Source: Trebouxia sp. TZW2008 (taxonomy: Eukaryota > Chlorophyta > Trebouxiophyceae > Trebouxiales > Trebouxiaceae). From it: a stretch of DNA of 64,000 bases. Both the position numbers and the translations under genes were made by a program. Positions 11,402-22,711 of this stretch are shown here, piece by piece (the stretch's first letter is position 1; every line of letters starts with the position of its first letter). The notes under the pieces are model-generated. The model searched no databases and was not told the DNA's origin. It worked only from the letters and a program-made list of their open reading frames with translations. The stretch covers positions 47,627 through 111,626 of the forward strand of contig BDIU01000259.1 in assembly GCA_002118135.1 (NCBI GenBank). The letters run 5' to 3'.

Positions 11402-14369
11402 ATGTCACCAACCCCCGTCTTCGCTACGATGTTGGTGGGGTACTGCATCAGCTTTGCAGCGGCTTACACAACTCCTGACCAAGGTGAAGCTGCCTTTTAA
11501 AGATCTTGTACGGCATCGCGCGAGGGCTCTCATCGCCGGCGACCATTGCTGCTTTGGCAAAGCCTGTGCTGTACCCCTGCTGAGTTGTGCTTGCAGTTGC
11601 CCTTGCCACGCAATTTCGCGACGAGATGGTGAAAGTGGGACCAAACTGGGCCTATGCATTGAGCTCCTGGACATGCCCAACACCCGCTGCGACAAGTAAT
11701 GTCAGTTGCGATCCCTGCGGCGTGAACGAGTGGTAAAACAGGATCACAGCTATTGCTGTCTGCTCTCTATGCCTGACGATGCGGTGCGTGTCGAGACACC
11801 AAGTGCGCAATATGAGATGTTCACTTGCTGCAGGTACGGCAACTGGCAGCATTTTGGCTGTCGAGGAGGAGCAACAGAAGGTAAGAGTCGAAGGCTGTCT
11901 TGATCAAAGGCTGCCCTGCACTAGACACTGCTGCAGTACCGAGCAGTGGCATCATCAACAGCCTTTGTGCAACTGCTCTCCACATTGAGGGGACAGTGCC
12001 TCATCAGACCTTCATCTTCTCAATGCTGAGGGAGATCGACATTACTGATGACGATGCTGTGCTGTGGTTGGCAGAGACTGCCGCACACCCAGGCAGCTGG
12101 GTTCTCACCAACTTGCACGTGACTAATCTACACATCAATGGGTCAATGCTTGATCAAAGCCATTGACACCTACTGCATCTTACTTGCAGACACTGCTACA
12201 CTACCAGGGAATGGCATCCTGACCAACCTACATGTGACTGATCTACACATAGAGGGGCCAGTGCCTAATCAGACTTGCATCTTCCCAATGCTGAGGGAAC
12301 TAGATCTGGACGGGGGCAGCATGACAGGCACCATCCCACCATTCTTGGCAAGCTGCTTTTCGTATGTCAATGAGATCGACCTTTCCTATAATCAGGTAAG
12401 CCTGATGGCATCCCAGACTTCCTTGCTACCTGCTTTGTAAAGTGCTTGATGACAAATGAGCTTCGACTTATAGGTTCCACTGAAGCAGCAATGTCTGCAA
12501 CATAACGCTGACACCAGGGTTATGCATGTGTCGACATTCATTACAACGTGATACGTATTTGGATTTGATCTGTAGCTGAAGCTGTATCGGCTGTATCTGA
12601 GCTGCTAAACTGCTGACTGCCGACCGCAATGACAAATGGGCTGCAGTAGCTCCTGTGTGATTTGACCTGGCATGCTCCTACATGTTTTGTCTTGACAATA
12701 TGGTATAAAATAAAGTCAACGTGCATGCCTAACAAGCAAGATCTGCAGGATTCTTCTGTTGTCACAAGCTTCCGCATTTGCTTTCGTGCTGACCCTGACA
12801 TGCACAATGACTTGTGCTGACCACTCATAAGTCAACTTTCTGATGGTTGCTGCTCTTGAAGCAGCAGACCCGGGCTGCCTCTATAAACAGAGGCTCCCAT
12901 TACGACGCCTAACGGCGTAGACTTTTCTTTTCTTTTTCTGGTGCTCATCTCCACGGTGTTGATCAACAATCATGAGCCTACAGCTGTGCACCAGCTTCTT
13001 GGTGTATGATCACAGAGACTAAGCTCAGCATCAAGTCATCATTGGCCGTCTTCTGCTACTGTGTTGCGACACCGTGACAACTCTGTTGCTACGCTGTTGC
13101 TATGATGTATCTGCACTGACCTGATGCGTGTTGCTGCAGTTGACAGGAACAGTGCCAGCTTTCCTGTCCAACATCACCTCCTTGGTTGAGCTCGAGCTGG
13201 AGTCTAACAAGGTATTTACACACATACATATGCACTCAATCAATCATTGGCTCACCTATTCACCTTCTTGTCTACTCTTTGGTACATTCACAATTGTGCT
13301 CTGTTGCTGCATGCTTGTCATCTGTACTCTGGCTGAGATTTGTCACACCCTGAAACTGCATATCTTTTCTACGTAGTCAGCTGCAATACCCTGATTGCAT
13401 GCTTTTGGTCCGGACACCTGTCATTGCATTATGTATTTGGTTGCATGCATACCAATAGGTCAAGACATCTGTGTGAAAAAGGGTGTATGCACTTTGTCTG
13501 TGCAGAAGTATGCTCAAATGACAAGGCATGCACCGACTTCCAACTAGGCAGCAAAACCCAATTGAAGTCAGCATGAACCGTACAAGTTCAGTGTGTTTTG
13601 TTTTGCAGGTGACGAGCACTGTTCCTCCTAACCTCAGCAATGATTACTGTGCTTGGGCTGCCTGCAAGGACAACAACTTTTAGACAGGCAACAAAAACCA
13701 TTTCACTCAATGTGGTGTGTTTTGCAGCTGACTGGTACCATTCCTCCTGAGCTGAGCACCATGCCAAACATCACCTCCCTCAGATTTGAGAACAATTTGA
13801 TGCATGGCACCATTCCTCAATCTTTCAGGTAGAGCTGCTTCTCATGATGACAATCACATCATTTACTGAGCAACTGCAATGCTTGGACCAATCCCTGCAT
13901 GTATCAATGCAACAATGGATTTCACTCACAGTCCTTCACAGTTCGGTGCAAGCATCAAGTGAGCTGCTTCACTGCTCATGCAAATCATGCACGTTGTATC
14001 TGATTGCAACACATCAGCAGTTGTTTGTCAGTTCAGTCATCAGCAGAACAATGTCTGAATGGTCAAGAACAGCTCATGAAAGAGAGCATCTGTTATGCAT
14101 CACTGTCTGCTGTTGACTCATCATCTTCAGATGACTCATCATTTGTTGATGTCATTTGCCTGCCCTGCAGCAACCTGATAAACAATCTCTTCATCCTCTT
14201 CCTGTACAACAACAACTTTGAGGGGGACCTGGGCATGGTCATGGGGGCCAGGCTGGGCATCGTTTCCACTGCCGACAATCCTCAGCTGTGTGGCATGGTG
14301 CCATCTTCAGTGCGCTGGGCTCATGGCTACAATGCACACAACACATCCCTTGGACTGCCTTGCCCTTAA
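11402..14369 (+). CDS. Secreted LRR protein, tandem copy 1
   Basis: Seven exons join in phase: 11402-11483, 11597-11732, 11834-11880, 12190-12395, 13140-13211, 13728-13828 and 14171-14369, giving 280 residues. The N-terminus is a signal peptide starting MSPTPVFATMLVG. A Cys-rich cap follows (FRDEMVKVGPNW, SSWTCPT, SCDPCGVNEW, FGCRGG), the position of the plant LRR N-terminal domain. Then come plant-type LRRs: LDLDGGSMTGTIPPFL, LTGTVPAFLSNITSL, LTGTIPPELSTMPNIT and HGTIPQSFR. The protein ends in a Cys-containing cap (LCGMVPSSVRWAHGYN..LPCP) with no transmembrane segment or kinase. It is probably extracellular or wall-bound, like plant PGIP or LRR-extensin N-domains; the ligand is unknown. The second copy (15400-19198) has identical exon lengths for exons 2-7. 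An alternative in-frame start is 11435. Confidence 0.8.
11925..12165 (+). pseudogene. Two 5' copies of exon 4, secreted LRR gene 1
   Basis: Copies from 11925 and 12075 precede intact exon 4 (12190). The first aligns to LHIEGTVPHQTFIF and the LREID that follows. The second carries the HPGSWVLTNLHVTNLHINGS part and keeps an AG acceptor (ttggcag). Both are frame-damaged and end before the exon 4 donor. Confidence 0.75.
13609..13680 (+). pseudogene. 5' copy of exon 6, secreted LRR gene 1
   Basis: After an acceptor (gttttgcag) the copy reads VTSTVPPNLSN against LTGTIPPELST of the intact exon at 13728, then decays to a stop. Spacing is 119 bp. Confidence 0.7.
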
Positions 14370-15399
14370 TGCATCACTGCTCCTGTGCCTGGTGAAGGAG
14401 GGACTATGTCGACAAGCATGACAATCAGAGTCAAGAGCAGATGCTGCTGCTTTAGACTTTGATATATGTGCAGGAGAGAGTCTGTCGAACAACCTATTGT
14501 TTCGTCTAACACTAGATCATGATTTGATTGATTGTTGACAGGGCACAGCAATGTGCAAGCATACAGGATGCTGTGTGCTGGCATGCTGCTGTGCTTTTGA
14601 GTTTTGATGTAGGTCCGCAGCAACTGCAACCCACAAAGCTAGCTACAGCTGCAAAACGTGTTTCCTGCTGTGAATCCCAGAGTGTGGACATTGCTTGCTG
14701 TACCATTATATTGTCTGTTCTGGGCGTGTCAATGGGGCAGCTTTCAATGCTATCCTGACAGTAGACTGTGTCAAGACGAACGCTGAACGTCGTATCAAGA
14801 CTCGTTAGCTGCAGACAGATTGTCCAGAATGTTCTTGTTGGCTTTCATGAGAATACCCAACAGCTTTGGTTTAGTGAGCTCACAAGAACTAGCTGAATGT
14901 GTCAGCTGGTGTAATTATTGAGTCCATTTGCTGTGCTGATTCACGGATACGGAACGCTGACGCGTTGCTCGAGCAGTATGTGCATGATCACTGAACATCC
15001 TAATGAAAGGCTATGAGAGAAAGCGAATCCCGCGTGCGCTCTCTTGATCAAAGATATTGTTTGGCCAAACTGATCAGATTGATCACTTGTGCTGCTGTGA
15101 GTGAACCCTCAGCATGTACCCTCGAAGCTGTGGCAATGAGCGCTGCATGAGGCTGCTGTTCAGTTTATGGACACAAACCCTGATCAGTCAATGGCATGAC
15201 ATGCATCTGACATGCATTGCATATGCATGCCATTTGAGCACCTGGTAACCTATTCTGGGAAAGGCCAAGCGAAAGATGCCACCTGCTGCAGCAATGATGC
15301 GCAGCAAACGACAGACAAAGGCGTTGCACGCACTTCACAGGGACGACAGTGAACAAGCTGCTAAGGAGGACGCTGCGATCATATCAAATTTTGGCAAAC
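14370..15399. other. Intergenic region between the two secreted LRR genes
   Basis: No gene is supported. It should hold the 3' end of copy 1 and the promoter of copy 2. Near 15256-15280 there is similarity to the leader of copy 1. Confidence 0.45.
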
Positions 15400-18300
15400 A
15401 TGCACACGCTGCGTGCTTGTCTCGCAGTAGCGCTGGCAGCGTGCTGTAGTTTCATCGCCGTCACAGGCTATACAACGCCTGATCAAGGTGCGTCCCAACA
15501 CACACTTTGTTGTGTATTGGAGGCCTTCCAAGTCTGCTTTGATGTTCGCTTTCCAGCTCCACTGTCAAAGCAAGTTTGCCTGAACTCAGTGTGGGCACGC
15601 AGTCACGACCGCTCTCCAATTCCGTGATGAGATGGTCAAAGTGGGCCCAAACTGGGCACGAGCTTTGGATTCGTGGCATTGCCCAACAGCTGCAGCAACA
15701 AGCAACGTGAGCTGTGATCCCTGTGGCATCAACCTGTGGTGAGGTTGCAGCTTCGCCTGCTGTCTGCCACTGCCACCTTCTGTTGCATTGCATAGCTTTT
15801 TGCAGTATCATCCTTTTTCAAGTAGCAAAGCATTGCCACCCTGTGTTTGCAACTGTAATCTGCAAATGCATTGCAAAGCTTTTTGCATCAGCAGCCTTTT
15901 GCAAATGGCACAAGGGTTGTAGTTTCAAAGCAGCCTGGCTTTGCAGGTATGGCAACTTTCAGCATTTTGGCTGTCGTGGAGGAGATACACAAGGTACTCC
16001 GCATGCATCCTTATAGCAAACTTTGTTTCACGAAGCCTGTGAGCCAACCTGCCTTGTGGCAGCTTATCTGCACACAGTTTCATTTGCTGAGCCAGGGCTC
16101 AGTGGCCATGTTGAGCATGTGTGCTGATCATCTTGTGAGCATTGTCAACAGTGTCAAGACAGGCTCATGCAACTTATCAAACGCTGCGAAAAACTGAGGA
16201 ACCACCCATTACCTTTCTTTTGTGTGCAAAATCAACACATGTTGCATGAGACGCGTCTTTGATCGTCGCCCAGCACTGTTATTGAGGTTCAGGTGATAAA
16301 CATCCACCAAACATCAAAGTGTTGCAATCTACATGCGCAGTAGACTCCACTCTGTCCAGCGGCTGACACGCTGACAAACTCAGCAATGGCAGAGTACGCT
16401 CTGCAGTCCAGTCATTTCACAGTGTGATCCCCTCACAGTCCTTGAGCAGCATCTGTTTTGCATCACTTGTATCTCTATGCAGCTGGCGGCATCTGCAGAT
16501 GTCCAGTTTGGTCCTTTGAGCTGCCTAGTAAAGCCGTCTTGATTGGCAAGATCAGCAATTGTCTTGACACAGCTTCTGTGTGCTGGTGCTGTCACCTTGT
16601 CGGGCCAGTTGGCTATGTCCCCAATTTGCATATCAGTAACGAGCATCAGGCAGGCACACTGAGTGTCGTATACTTCTGGAACCTTGCGTCATGGGCAGTC
16701 AGTAATCGCTGCCCTGTGGTCCACATGCAGATGCGGCCACCTTGCTAGGCTATGGCTATGCCACCATTCTGTACCACACTGACAAACATAGCAACCTCTG
16801 ACCTGTTGAGTGCCTGTAGATGCCGCTACCTTGCCAGGCTATGGCTATGTGACTAATCTGCACATCACCGATGAGCACCTTGAGGGGCCAGTGCCTAATC
16901 AAACCTGCATCTTTCCACAGCTGAGAGAGTTGGATCTTGACGGTGGTAGCCTGACAGGCACCATCCCAGAGTTCCTCACTACCTGCTTCCCTCACATCAA
17001 TGAGATTGACCTGTCCTACAATCAGGTGAATTGAAATCCAGGTATTGACTGACTTGTACTCGATTTCACCAGCCATGCTGTCATCAGGTTTTTTGAAACT
17101 GTATGTCCGACTGACCTGGAGTCAGTGGCACTGCACAACTGTAAAGCTAGATGCGATGAAGGCCATTGCATGACTGACATGACTTCAACGATACTGTCCC
17201 GCTTTGGAGGAAAGTGTATAGCTTGAAGTCGCACCTCGTGAGCTGCTTGGCACACTGGAAGAGTTCAGCATTGCTGTCTCCAATTGCTGATCTGGGTTTG
17301 CTGTTTCTAGATATTAATCCGGCCTTGCTGTCACTTTTTTCGAATTTAGTCTAGCAGTCACTGGACTCTGGGACATGAAACATCTCTTTGCCAGACTTGA
17401 ACCTGGATCCTGCAGTCATCTGCTTTGCGTTTGGGTTTTGACCAATTTTGGTTTGCATCCTGCTTTCTGCTGTAGCTGGCACAGCGCCAGGCTTCAAATG
17501 GCACTGTGACAGAGCTGGGTTTCAATCCAAGCCTTGCGCTCACTAGCTTTTCATTGAGATCTCCTGTTACCATGAATTGATCAAAGTTTGACTGACAGTG
17601 TCCTGCTTTTATGCAGTTGACAGGCACAGTGCCAAGCTTTCTATCTATTACAAGGCTGCAGCGTTCTTATCTGGGTCTCTCTTTGACTCGTGATTGGGCC
17701 CTGGCTGTCATCTTATCTAGATCTAGGCTTTGTTTGCCGCTGCAGTTGACAGGCACCGAGCCAGCCTTCTGAGCCAAAAACGATACCATGGCAGAGCTTA
17801 GTGCAACCTATAGCTTGCTTCTAACAGGTCCTGATCTGGCTAGTCTTGTCACCAGGTGCTAATCTGTGCCTCACAGACACTGCATCTTTGACTGGGCTTT
17901 GTTTGGTGCTGCAGTTGACGGGCGCAGTGCCAAGCTTTCTATCTAAGATTGGCACCATGACAGAGCTGCTTCTTGCTTGAAGAACTCCTGCTTCAAATGT
18001 TGCTGTCATCAGGACTTGGTCTGGGTCCTGTTATCACTGCCTGCTGATCTGGGTTTTGCTTTTATGCAGTTGACAGGGACAGTGCCAGCCTTCCTGGCCA
18101 AAATTGGAACCATGACAGAGCTGGAGCTGGAGTCCAACTTGGTAAGCATGCACCACCATGCCATTGTGTCAGCTGTTCTGTGAACAACTTGCGCCAGATT
18201 AAAGGTGACGTGGTATTGTCAAGCCATTACATTGCATGAGCATTGCTTTCAGGTTGACTGCATGGCTGATTTGGGTCCTTCACGTTGTCATTGTTGATCT

Positions 18301-19198
18301 GTGGACCAGTACATCAATGAAGTGACACGCTAGCTGTGGCGGCCCTGGCGGTCGGATGACACGGCTCAGAATAGGCGTCATAGGTGAATGTCGTCAGCTT
18401 TGATTAGAGAAAGGCAATACGCAATTTAGTCAGGCTGTTGAGCCTGCCAGGTCCTTGCTGAGCGTCAAAATTGTTGTCAGAAGCAGTCAACCCAAGAAAC
18501 ACAGTTGAAAAGCAAGCAGCTTGCTGGACTCACAATTGTGCATGTCAGGCTACTGTCTGCGTTGATGGATGACTAGCTCTAGCTTCTGGCTGCAGCTGAC
18601 AGGCACCATTCCTCCTGAGCTGAGCTCCCTTCCCAATGTCACCTCCATTAGATTTGAGAACAACCTGATGACCGGCACCATTCCTCAATCTTTCAGGTCA
18701 GACCAAGGCGCTTCATAAGCTGTATTTGTACGACAAGCACGACAGCTCCATTTCCAGGATGAACAGCTGAAAGCTTCCTTGCATTGCATTTGCTCTGAAT
18801 GACTTGGTGCTCGTGCAAAGAATCGACTTTGTTCCCTGAAGCACATGGCTCTATGCATGTATCTTCAGGGTCACTGTAGCACCCTTGCACTTACGCAATT
18901 GCGTCCTGTAAGTGCGAGCGCACATGTATAAGAATCCATCAGTTGTGCAGTCAGTGCATAGATAGAATGAATGCTGAACTTTGGTTTGTCATGCTGCAGC
19001 AACCTGGCTGGCAAGCTATTCATCCTCTTCCTCTACAATAATGACTTCAGTGGGGACCTGAGCGCAGTGAAGACAGCCAGGCTGGGTGTTGTCTCTACTG
19101 CTGACAATCCTAAGCTGTGTGGCATGGTGCCAGCTTCAGTGCGCTGGGCTCATGGCTACAATGCACACAACACCTCCCTGGGAGTTCCCTGCTCTTGA
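15400..19198 (+). CDS. Secreted LRR protein, tandem copy 2
   Basis: Exons: 15400-15487, 15603-15738, 15947-15993, 16820-17025, 18070-18141, 18596-18696 and 19000-19198, giving 282 residues. Exons 2-7 match copy 1 exactly in length and phase (136, 47, 206, 72, 101, 199 bp), so this is a tandem paralogue. The signal peptide is MHTLRACLAVALAACCSFIAVTG; an in-frame ATG at 15349 would add 17 residues and is less typical. The Cys-rich cap (SWHCPT, SCDPCGINLW, FGCRGGDTQG), LRRs (LDLDGGSLTGTIPEFL, LTGTVPAFLAKIGTM, LTGTIPPELSSLPN) and C-cap (LCGMVPASVRWAHGYN..VPCS) parallel copy 1. Intron 4 contains three decoy copies of exon 5. The likely role is the same as copy 1: secreted, ligand unknown. Confidence 0.8.
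16581..16785 (+). pseudogene. Two 5' copies of exon 4, secreted LRR gene 2
   Basis: Around 16590-16660 and at 16731-16780 the start of exon 4 (GCTACCTTGCCAGGCTATGG.. at 16820) recurs in decayed form. The second keeps an acceptor (cacatgcag) and a near-perfect 'ccaccttgctaggctatggctatg'. Confidence 0.7.
17617..17990 (+). pseudogene. Three 5' copies of exon 5, secreted LRR gene 2
   Basis: Copies start at 17617, 17746 and 17915, each directly after a gcag acceptor, and begin TTGACAGGCAC or TTGACGGGCGC like the intact exon at 18070. They encode LTGTVPSF, LTGTEPAF(stop) and LTGAVPSFLSKIGTMTEL, then diverge before the donor. Spacings are 129, 169 and 155 bp. Confidence 0.82.
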
Positions 19199-20107
19199 GG
19201 ACTTACTGCTGACGAATCCCAGCTGTGTTGCATGATGGCTGCATGAACGCGCTGGCTATACAGTACACAATGCGTCCTGGAAATGCCTTGCATGTGAAGA
19301 GGTTCTACTGAAGTTGAGCCACAAAAGTTTGGTCAGCTTGGTGCTGATGATTGCGCATATCAGACCGTCGATTCCAAGCATGCTGTCGAGTGAGGCTTTC
19401 TGGCTGAGGCAGCATCCAGTAATTTGCATGCAATATGTGTCTGTTGTCTGTCGCCTGAGTTCAAGCCCTGTTCAGTACTACAGCGTACCAATGTTGTGTA
19501 CTTGACTGGTACTGCTGGATCCATCCGGACTTGAGAAACTATGCATACAAGTACAACTTGTCAGATGCGCACGCCGTACGTCATTGTAGTGCTTTCATGA
19601 GCATGCACTTCGCGCAGAATCCAGGTATCCACCTTAAAAGCGGTGCTGCAGTGTAAGCTGGCAAAAAGGTTTTCAGTGAAGACCAAAGAGGAATCTGACA
19701 ATCATCGCGCTGCGACTTCTTCTTTTTGTTGCCAGCAACATTCAAATCTTTCCTGAGTTTCATCAACCCCTTGCCAATTGCTTTGCGCTGTCGCGATTCA
19801 TGATGTAGCGCCAGCACGATGCCGGTGCTGATTCCAAGAACTGGATGTGGTTCATGAAATGAGTTCGCTTTGTTGCAAGGACTGGTCAGGACAGCACACA
19901 GAAGATCTGTTCAACCCTGCGCGCTGAAAGTCACTCATATCTGGCACGTGTGGTCAGTGCGTATTCTGTTGTACTGATTTTGCAGCATAGTACTGTTGGC
20001 ATACAACAAGTGCCACGCGAATTTATCCAGCTAAGCTCCTCCTCGGTCGCTGGCACCTGCTCCCTGCTTTGTGCACTACCCTAAGCGGTTGTGGCAAGCG
20101 ATTCGGC
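19199..20107. other. Intergenic region
   Basis: No supported gene. It lies between LRR copy 2 and the F-box-like gene and should hold the latter's promoter. Confidence 0.5.
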
Positions 20108-20824
20108 ATGGCTACGTTCGCGGATCTGCCGGAGCACCTGAAATACAAAATTATGAACTCAGTCCCCGCAGCCTGCGAGAGCAGTCCTCAGTCACTTCTA
20201 AGCCTTGCCTGTGTGGACAAGTGGTTTGCAGCACGACTCAACACAAAGACATCAGATGGTCTGTGGAATGCAGCCTGGTCTGCTTCAAAACGCACTCAGC
20301 CTGCAGCAGCAGCTGAGGCACAGAAATTTGCTCCACATTACGGCACTGACAAACCTCGTGACCTGCTGCGACTGGCTGGCTTCTGGGTGGGTGGCTGCAG
20401 GCGCAAATGTGGCAGAAAGGCTGGTCAAACTGTCTACTGGTGCTTTGCCACTTGTTATTGCAGATCATGTTTCCTGGAAGTGACCTTGCCAGAACTTCGT
20501 ATCAAGCATGAGTATGGCCTTGAGCCAGCAGCTATTCAGCACCTTCCCAGCTACAATGATGGCACTGACAATGTTTCACTCAAAAGATTCTTGATATCAG
20601 ACATACTGAAGTGCTACAACGCCAGATTGCCGCCGAGACCGCCAGCGCTTGTGCAGACGCAAACAAGTAGGCCTGCAAATCAGGCCTTGGCAAAGCGAAA
20701 GAGTCAGATCAAGGCGTTGAGCTTGACTAACACAAGAAGCCAGCCTGGAAACAAGGACAGCCTGCAAGTGTTCGAAAGTTCAAAGCAAGGCAGCAAAGAT
20801 GTGCTGTTAGTGCAAAGGCTTTAA
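20108..20824 (+). CDS. F-box-like protein with Cys-rich segment
   Basis: A single-exon frame of 238 residues; the start chosen is MATFADLPEHL, since F-box proteins usually begin close to the LP motif. Residues ~4-60 fit an F-box: LPEHLKYKIMNSV, then SLLSLACVDKWFAARLNT and DGLWNAAW. A Cys-rich piece (CRRKCGRKAGQTVYWCF, CYCRSC) at ~99-122 could bind a metal or be disulphide-bonded. The C-terminal ~60 residues are basic and Ser/Gln-rich, probably disordered. If it is an F-box protein it would link an unknown target to an SCF ubiquitin ligase through SKP1. An upstream in-frame ATG at 20069 would add 13 residues. Confidence 0.65.
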   Translation: MATFADLPEHLKYKIMNSVPAACESSPQSLLSLACVDKWFAARLNTKTSDGLWNAAWSASKRTQPAAAAEAQKFAPHYGTDKPRDLLRLAGFWVGGCRRKCGRKAGQTVYWCFATCYCRSCFLEVTLPELRIKHEYGLEPAAIQHLPSYNDGTDNVSLKRFLISDILKCYNARLPPRPPALVQTQTSRPANQALAKRKSQIKALSLTNTRSQPGNKDSLQVFESSKQGSKDVLLVQRL

Positions 20825-21845
20825 GGAAGGTTCCGTCATCACGAGAGTGTCATGTTCAGCAATGCACCATTATGCATATTGGTGTCATTGTCTACACTGA
20901 AAACCCTGCATCCATAGCACATATATGCATAGCTGCAGAACTGGTCAGCATGTCACATGCTAGACCGTTGATGCCAATGAAATCCAGACATGCTTTAATG
21001 TGTGGTTCTGCATATGCATGTAGCACTGGACCGCAGAAGCACTTCTTGACGATGCAGAAAGTAACAGTCAAAGTGACAGCAAGACATACTACAGCCTCTC
21101 TAGAAACTTCTCACTGCACTGTACACACTGAGAGTCGTGCATGCATGTGTGGGGACCGTTTCCTGTGTGTTTGTGTGACATTGCAACATGTCTACTGCAT
21201 TGTAATATTGGAATTGCTGTATCACAGCTGCAGCTAGGTCTGTGCCTAGGCAATAGTTTCTGTAGACGAAGCTTGCATTGGAATAACCTTTACCTTGAAA
21301 GTCTGCCACAAAATGCAAGAGTTGCTGATGTTGCAAATCTTGGATGATGAAGCCTGCCAGGCCTTCCTGCTGTGTCAAACACCTGGACTGCAGGGAGCTC
21401 AGGGATGTTGTCTCACATGGCATCCCGACGCGTTTGGTAGATTTGCCAGATTTCGAGACACCTCGCAGTCTGACACAAGCTACCACAGCATCTGCTGTCC
21501 CTGCATCTCCTTGCAAGTCAACAGTGCAGCCCATTGCAGTTCGACGCGCACTTTGGGCGGTCGACAACGGTCTTGCCAGGTGAGTTGTTGCTGCACTTGC
21601 GCAATGCTTGCAACTGCTGCTGTAGCTATGCATGCGTATGTACACCCAACGAACGTGTCGCGCAGTTTCACTTCATAGCTTCGGGCACTCCGAGCTATAA
21701 TGTGAGCTGTATGCATTTCGTCATGCGACAAGTCAGCATAGATCGATGAGAGCGACCGTCTCTGCATCACGAGCGCCGGCATTGCATCCTGCTCTAACTC
21801 GCTTTTACACGCAGGCTCAAAATTTCAGATTGTACTGTCAAGACA
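20825..21845. other. Intergenic region
   Basis: Short open frames on both strands have no motifs. I see nothing I can support as a gene. Confidence 0.45.
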
Positions 21846-22067
21846 ATGAAGTCTGCGATTCCCGGAACTGCCGAGCACAAAGCCAAGAAGGACGAGAAGG
21901 CTCTGCAGAAGGACGAGAAGAACTTGCAAAGGAATGAGGACAAGCTGCAGAAGCATGAAGCCAAGATAGAAGCAAAAGATCACAAAAAGTTGGCAAAGGA
22001 AGAAGGCAAGCTTGAGAAGCAAGAAGCTAGAGCAGCACAGGCAGCTGACAAGGTGGACAGGCATTGA
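21846..22067 (+). CDS. Small Lys/Glu/Ala-rich helical protein
   Basis: A 73-residue frame starting MKSAIPGTAEHKAKKDEK and ending AADKVDRH. It is dominated by Lys, Glu, Ala, Gln and Asp in short repeats (QKDEKNLQRNEDKLQKHE), so it should form one charged helix, coiled or LEA-like, with no hydrophobic core. Composition bias can fake such frames, but the start context (gtcaagacaATGAAG), ordered heptad-like spacing and clear end argue that it is real. Function is unknown; stress-protective LEA/hydrophilin-like behaviour is only a guess. Confidence 0.55.
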   Translation: MKSAIPGTAEHKAKKDEKALQKDEKNLQRNEDKLQKHEAKIEAKDHKKLAKEEGKLEKQEARAAQAADKVDRH

Positions 22068-22711
22068 TATTGTATGGTTCATTTGGGAATGCTGCTGTCC
22101 AGTCACCCTCATTTGATCATTGTATCATCATGCTGTAGCGCCACACTGCATGTGACACGCAGCACCGACTATATGAGCTTGGGTTGAGGTATTCAAGTAT
22201 CTAGTCTCCTGCTAGCTTTGCCAGCAAAAACTACAATGTAGGCTATTGGTACTTGTGAGACAAGCTTTTGGTCTCGGTCATGAGTTACTTGGCTATGCAG
22301 TGTGACTTTGCAGGACTCGCAACTTCCTATCTACAGCATTCAAACTCTCGGAGCATTCCAGTCTTTCAAAGAGCAGAGCCAACGTCTTTTGAGCATTTGG
22401 CAAACCAGCTGCAAAGCAGTCAAGCTTTCTGGCGTGCGTCGATGCCATCTGCATGGCACAAATGCTGCTTTGTGCTGAGCCAAATAAGCTGCTGAGTGCT
22501 GCAAGTAGGTGTCAGCAAGAACTACCTGGTTTCGGAGCCAACACAAAGTGAACGCTGGTTCAAGACGCTATCGGCAGGCTCGAAGTAAAGACCTCCTGCT
22601 CCGTTTGCAGCAGAGACGCCTGTACACGTCAATTACCCGTGTTTTTCCGAAAGGACTCTGTAAAGGCTTCCGGTGGGAACCAGCAAAGAGTCGCCTTCAG
22701 CCCGGGGGCGC
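22068..22711. promoter_or_regulatory. Intergenic region upstream of the Dnmt2-like gene
   Basis: No gene supported. There is an in-frame stop at 22661, so translation of the methyltransferase most likely starts at 22712. Confidence 0.4.
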
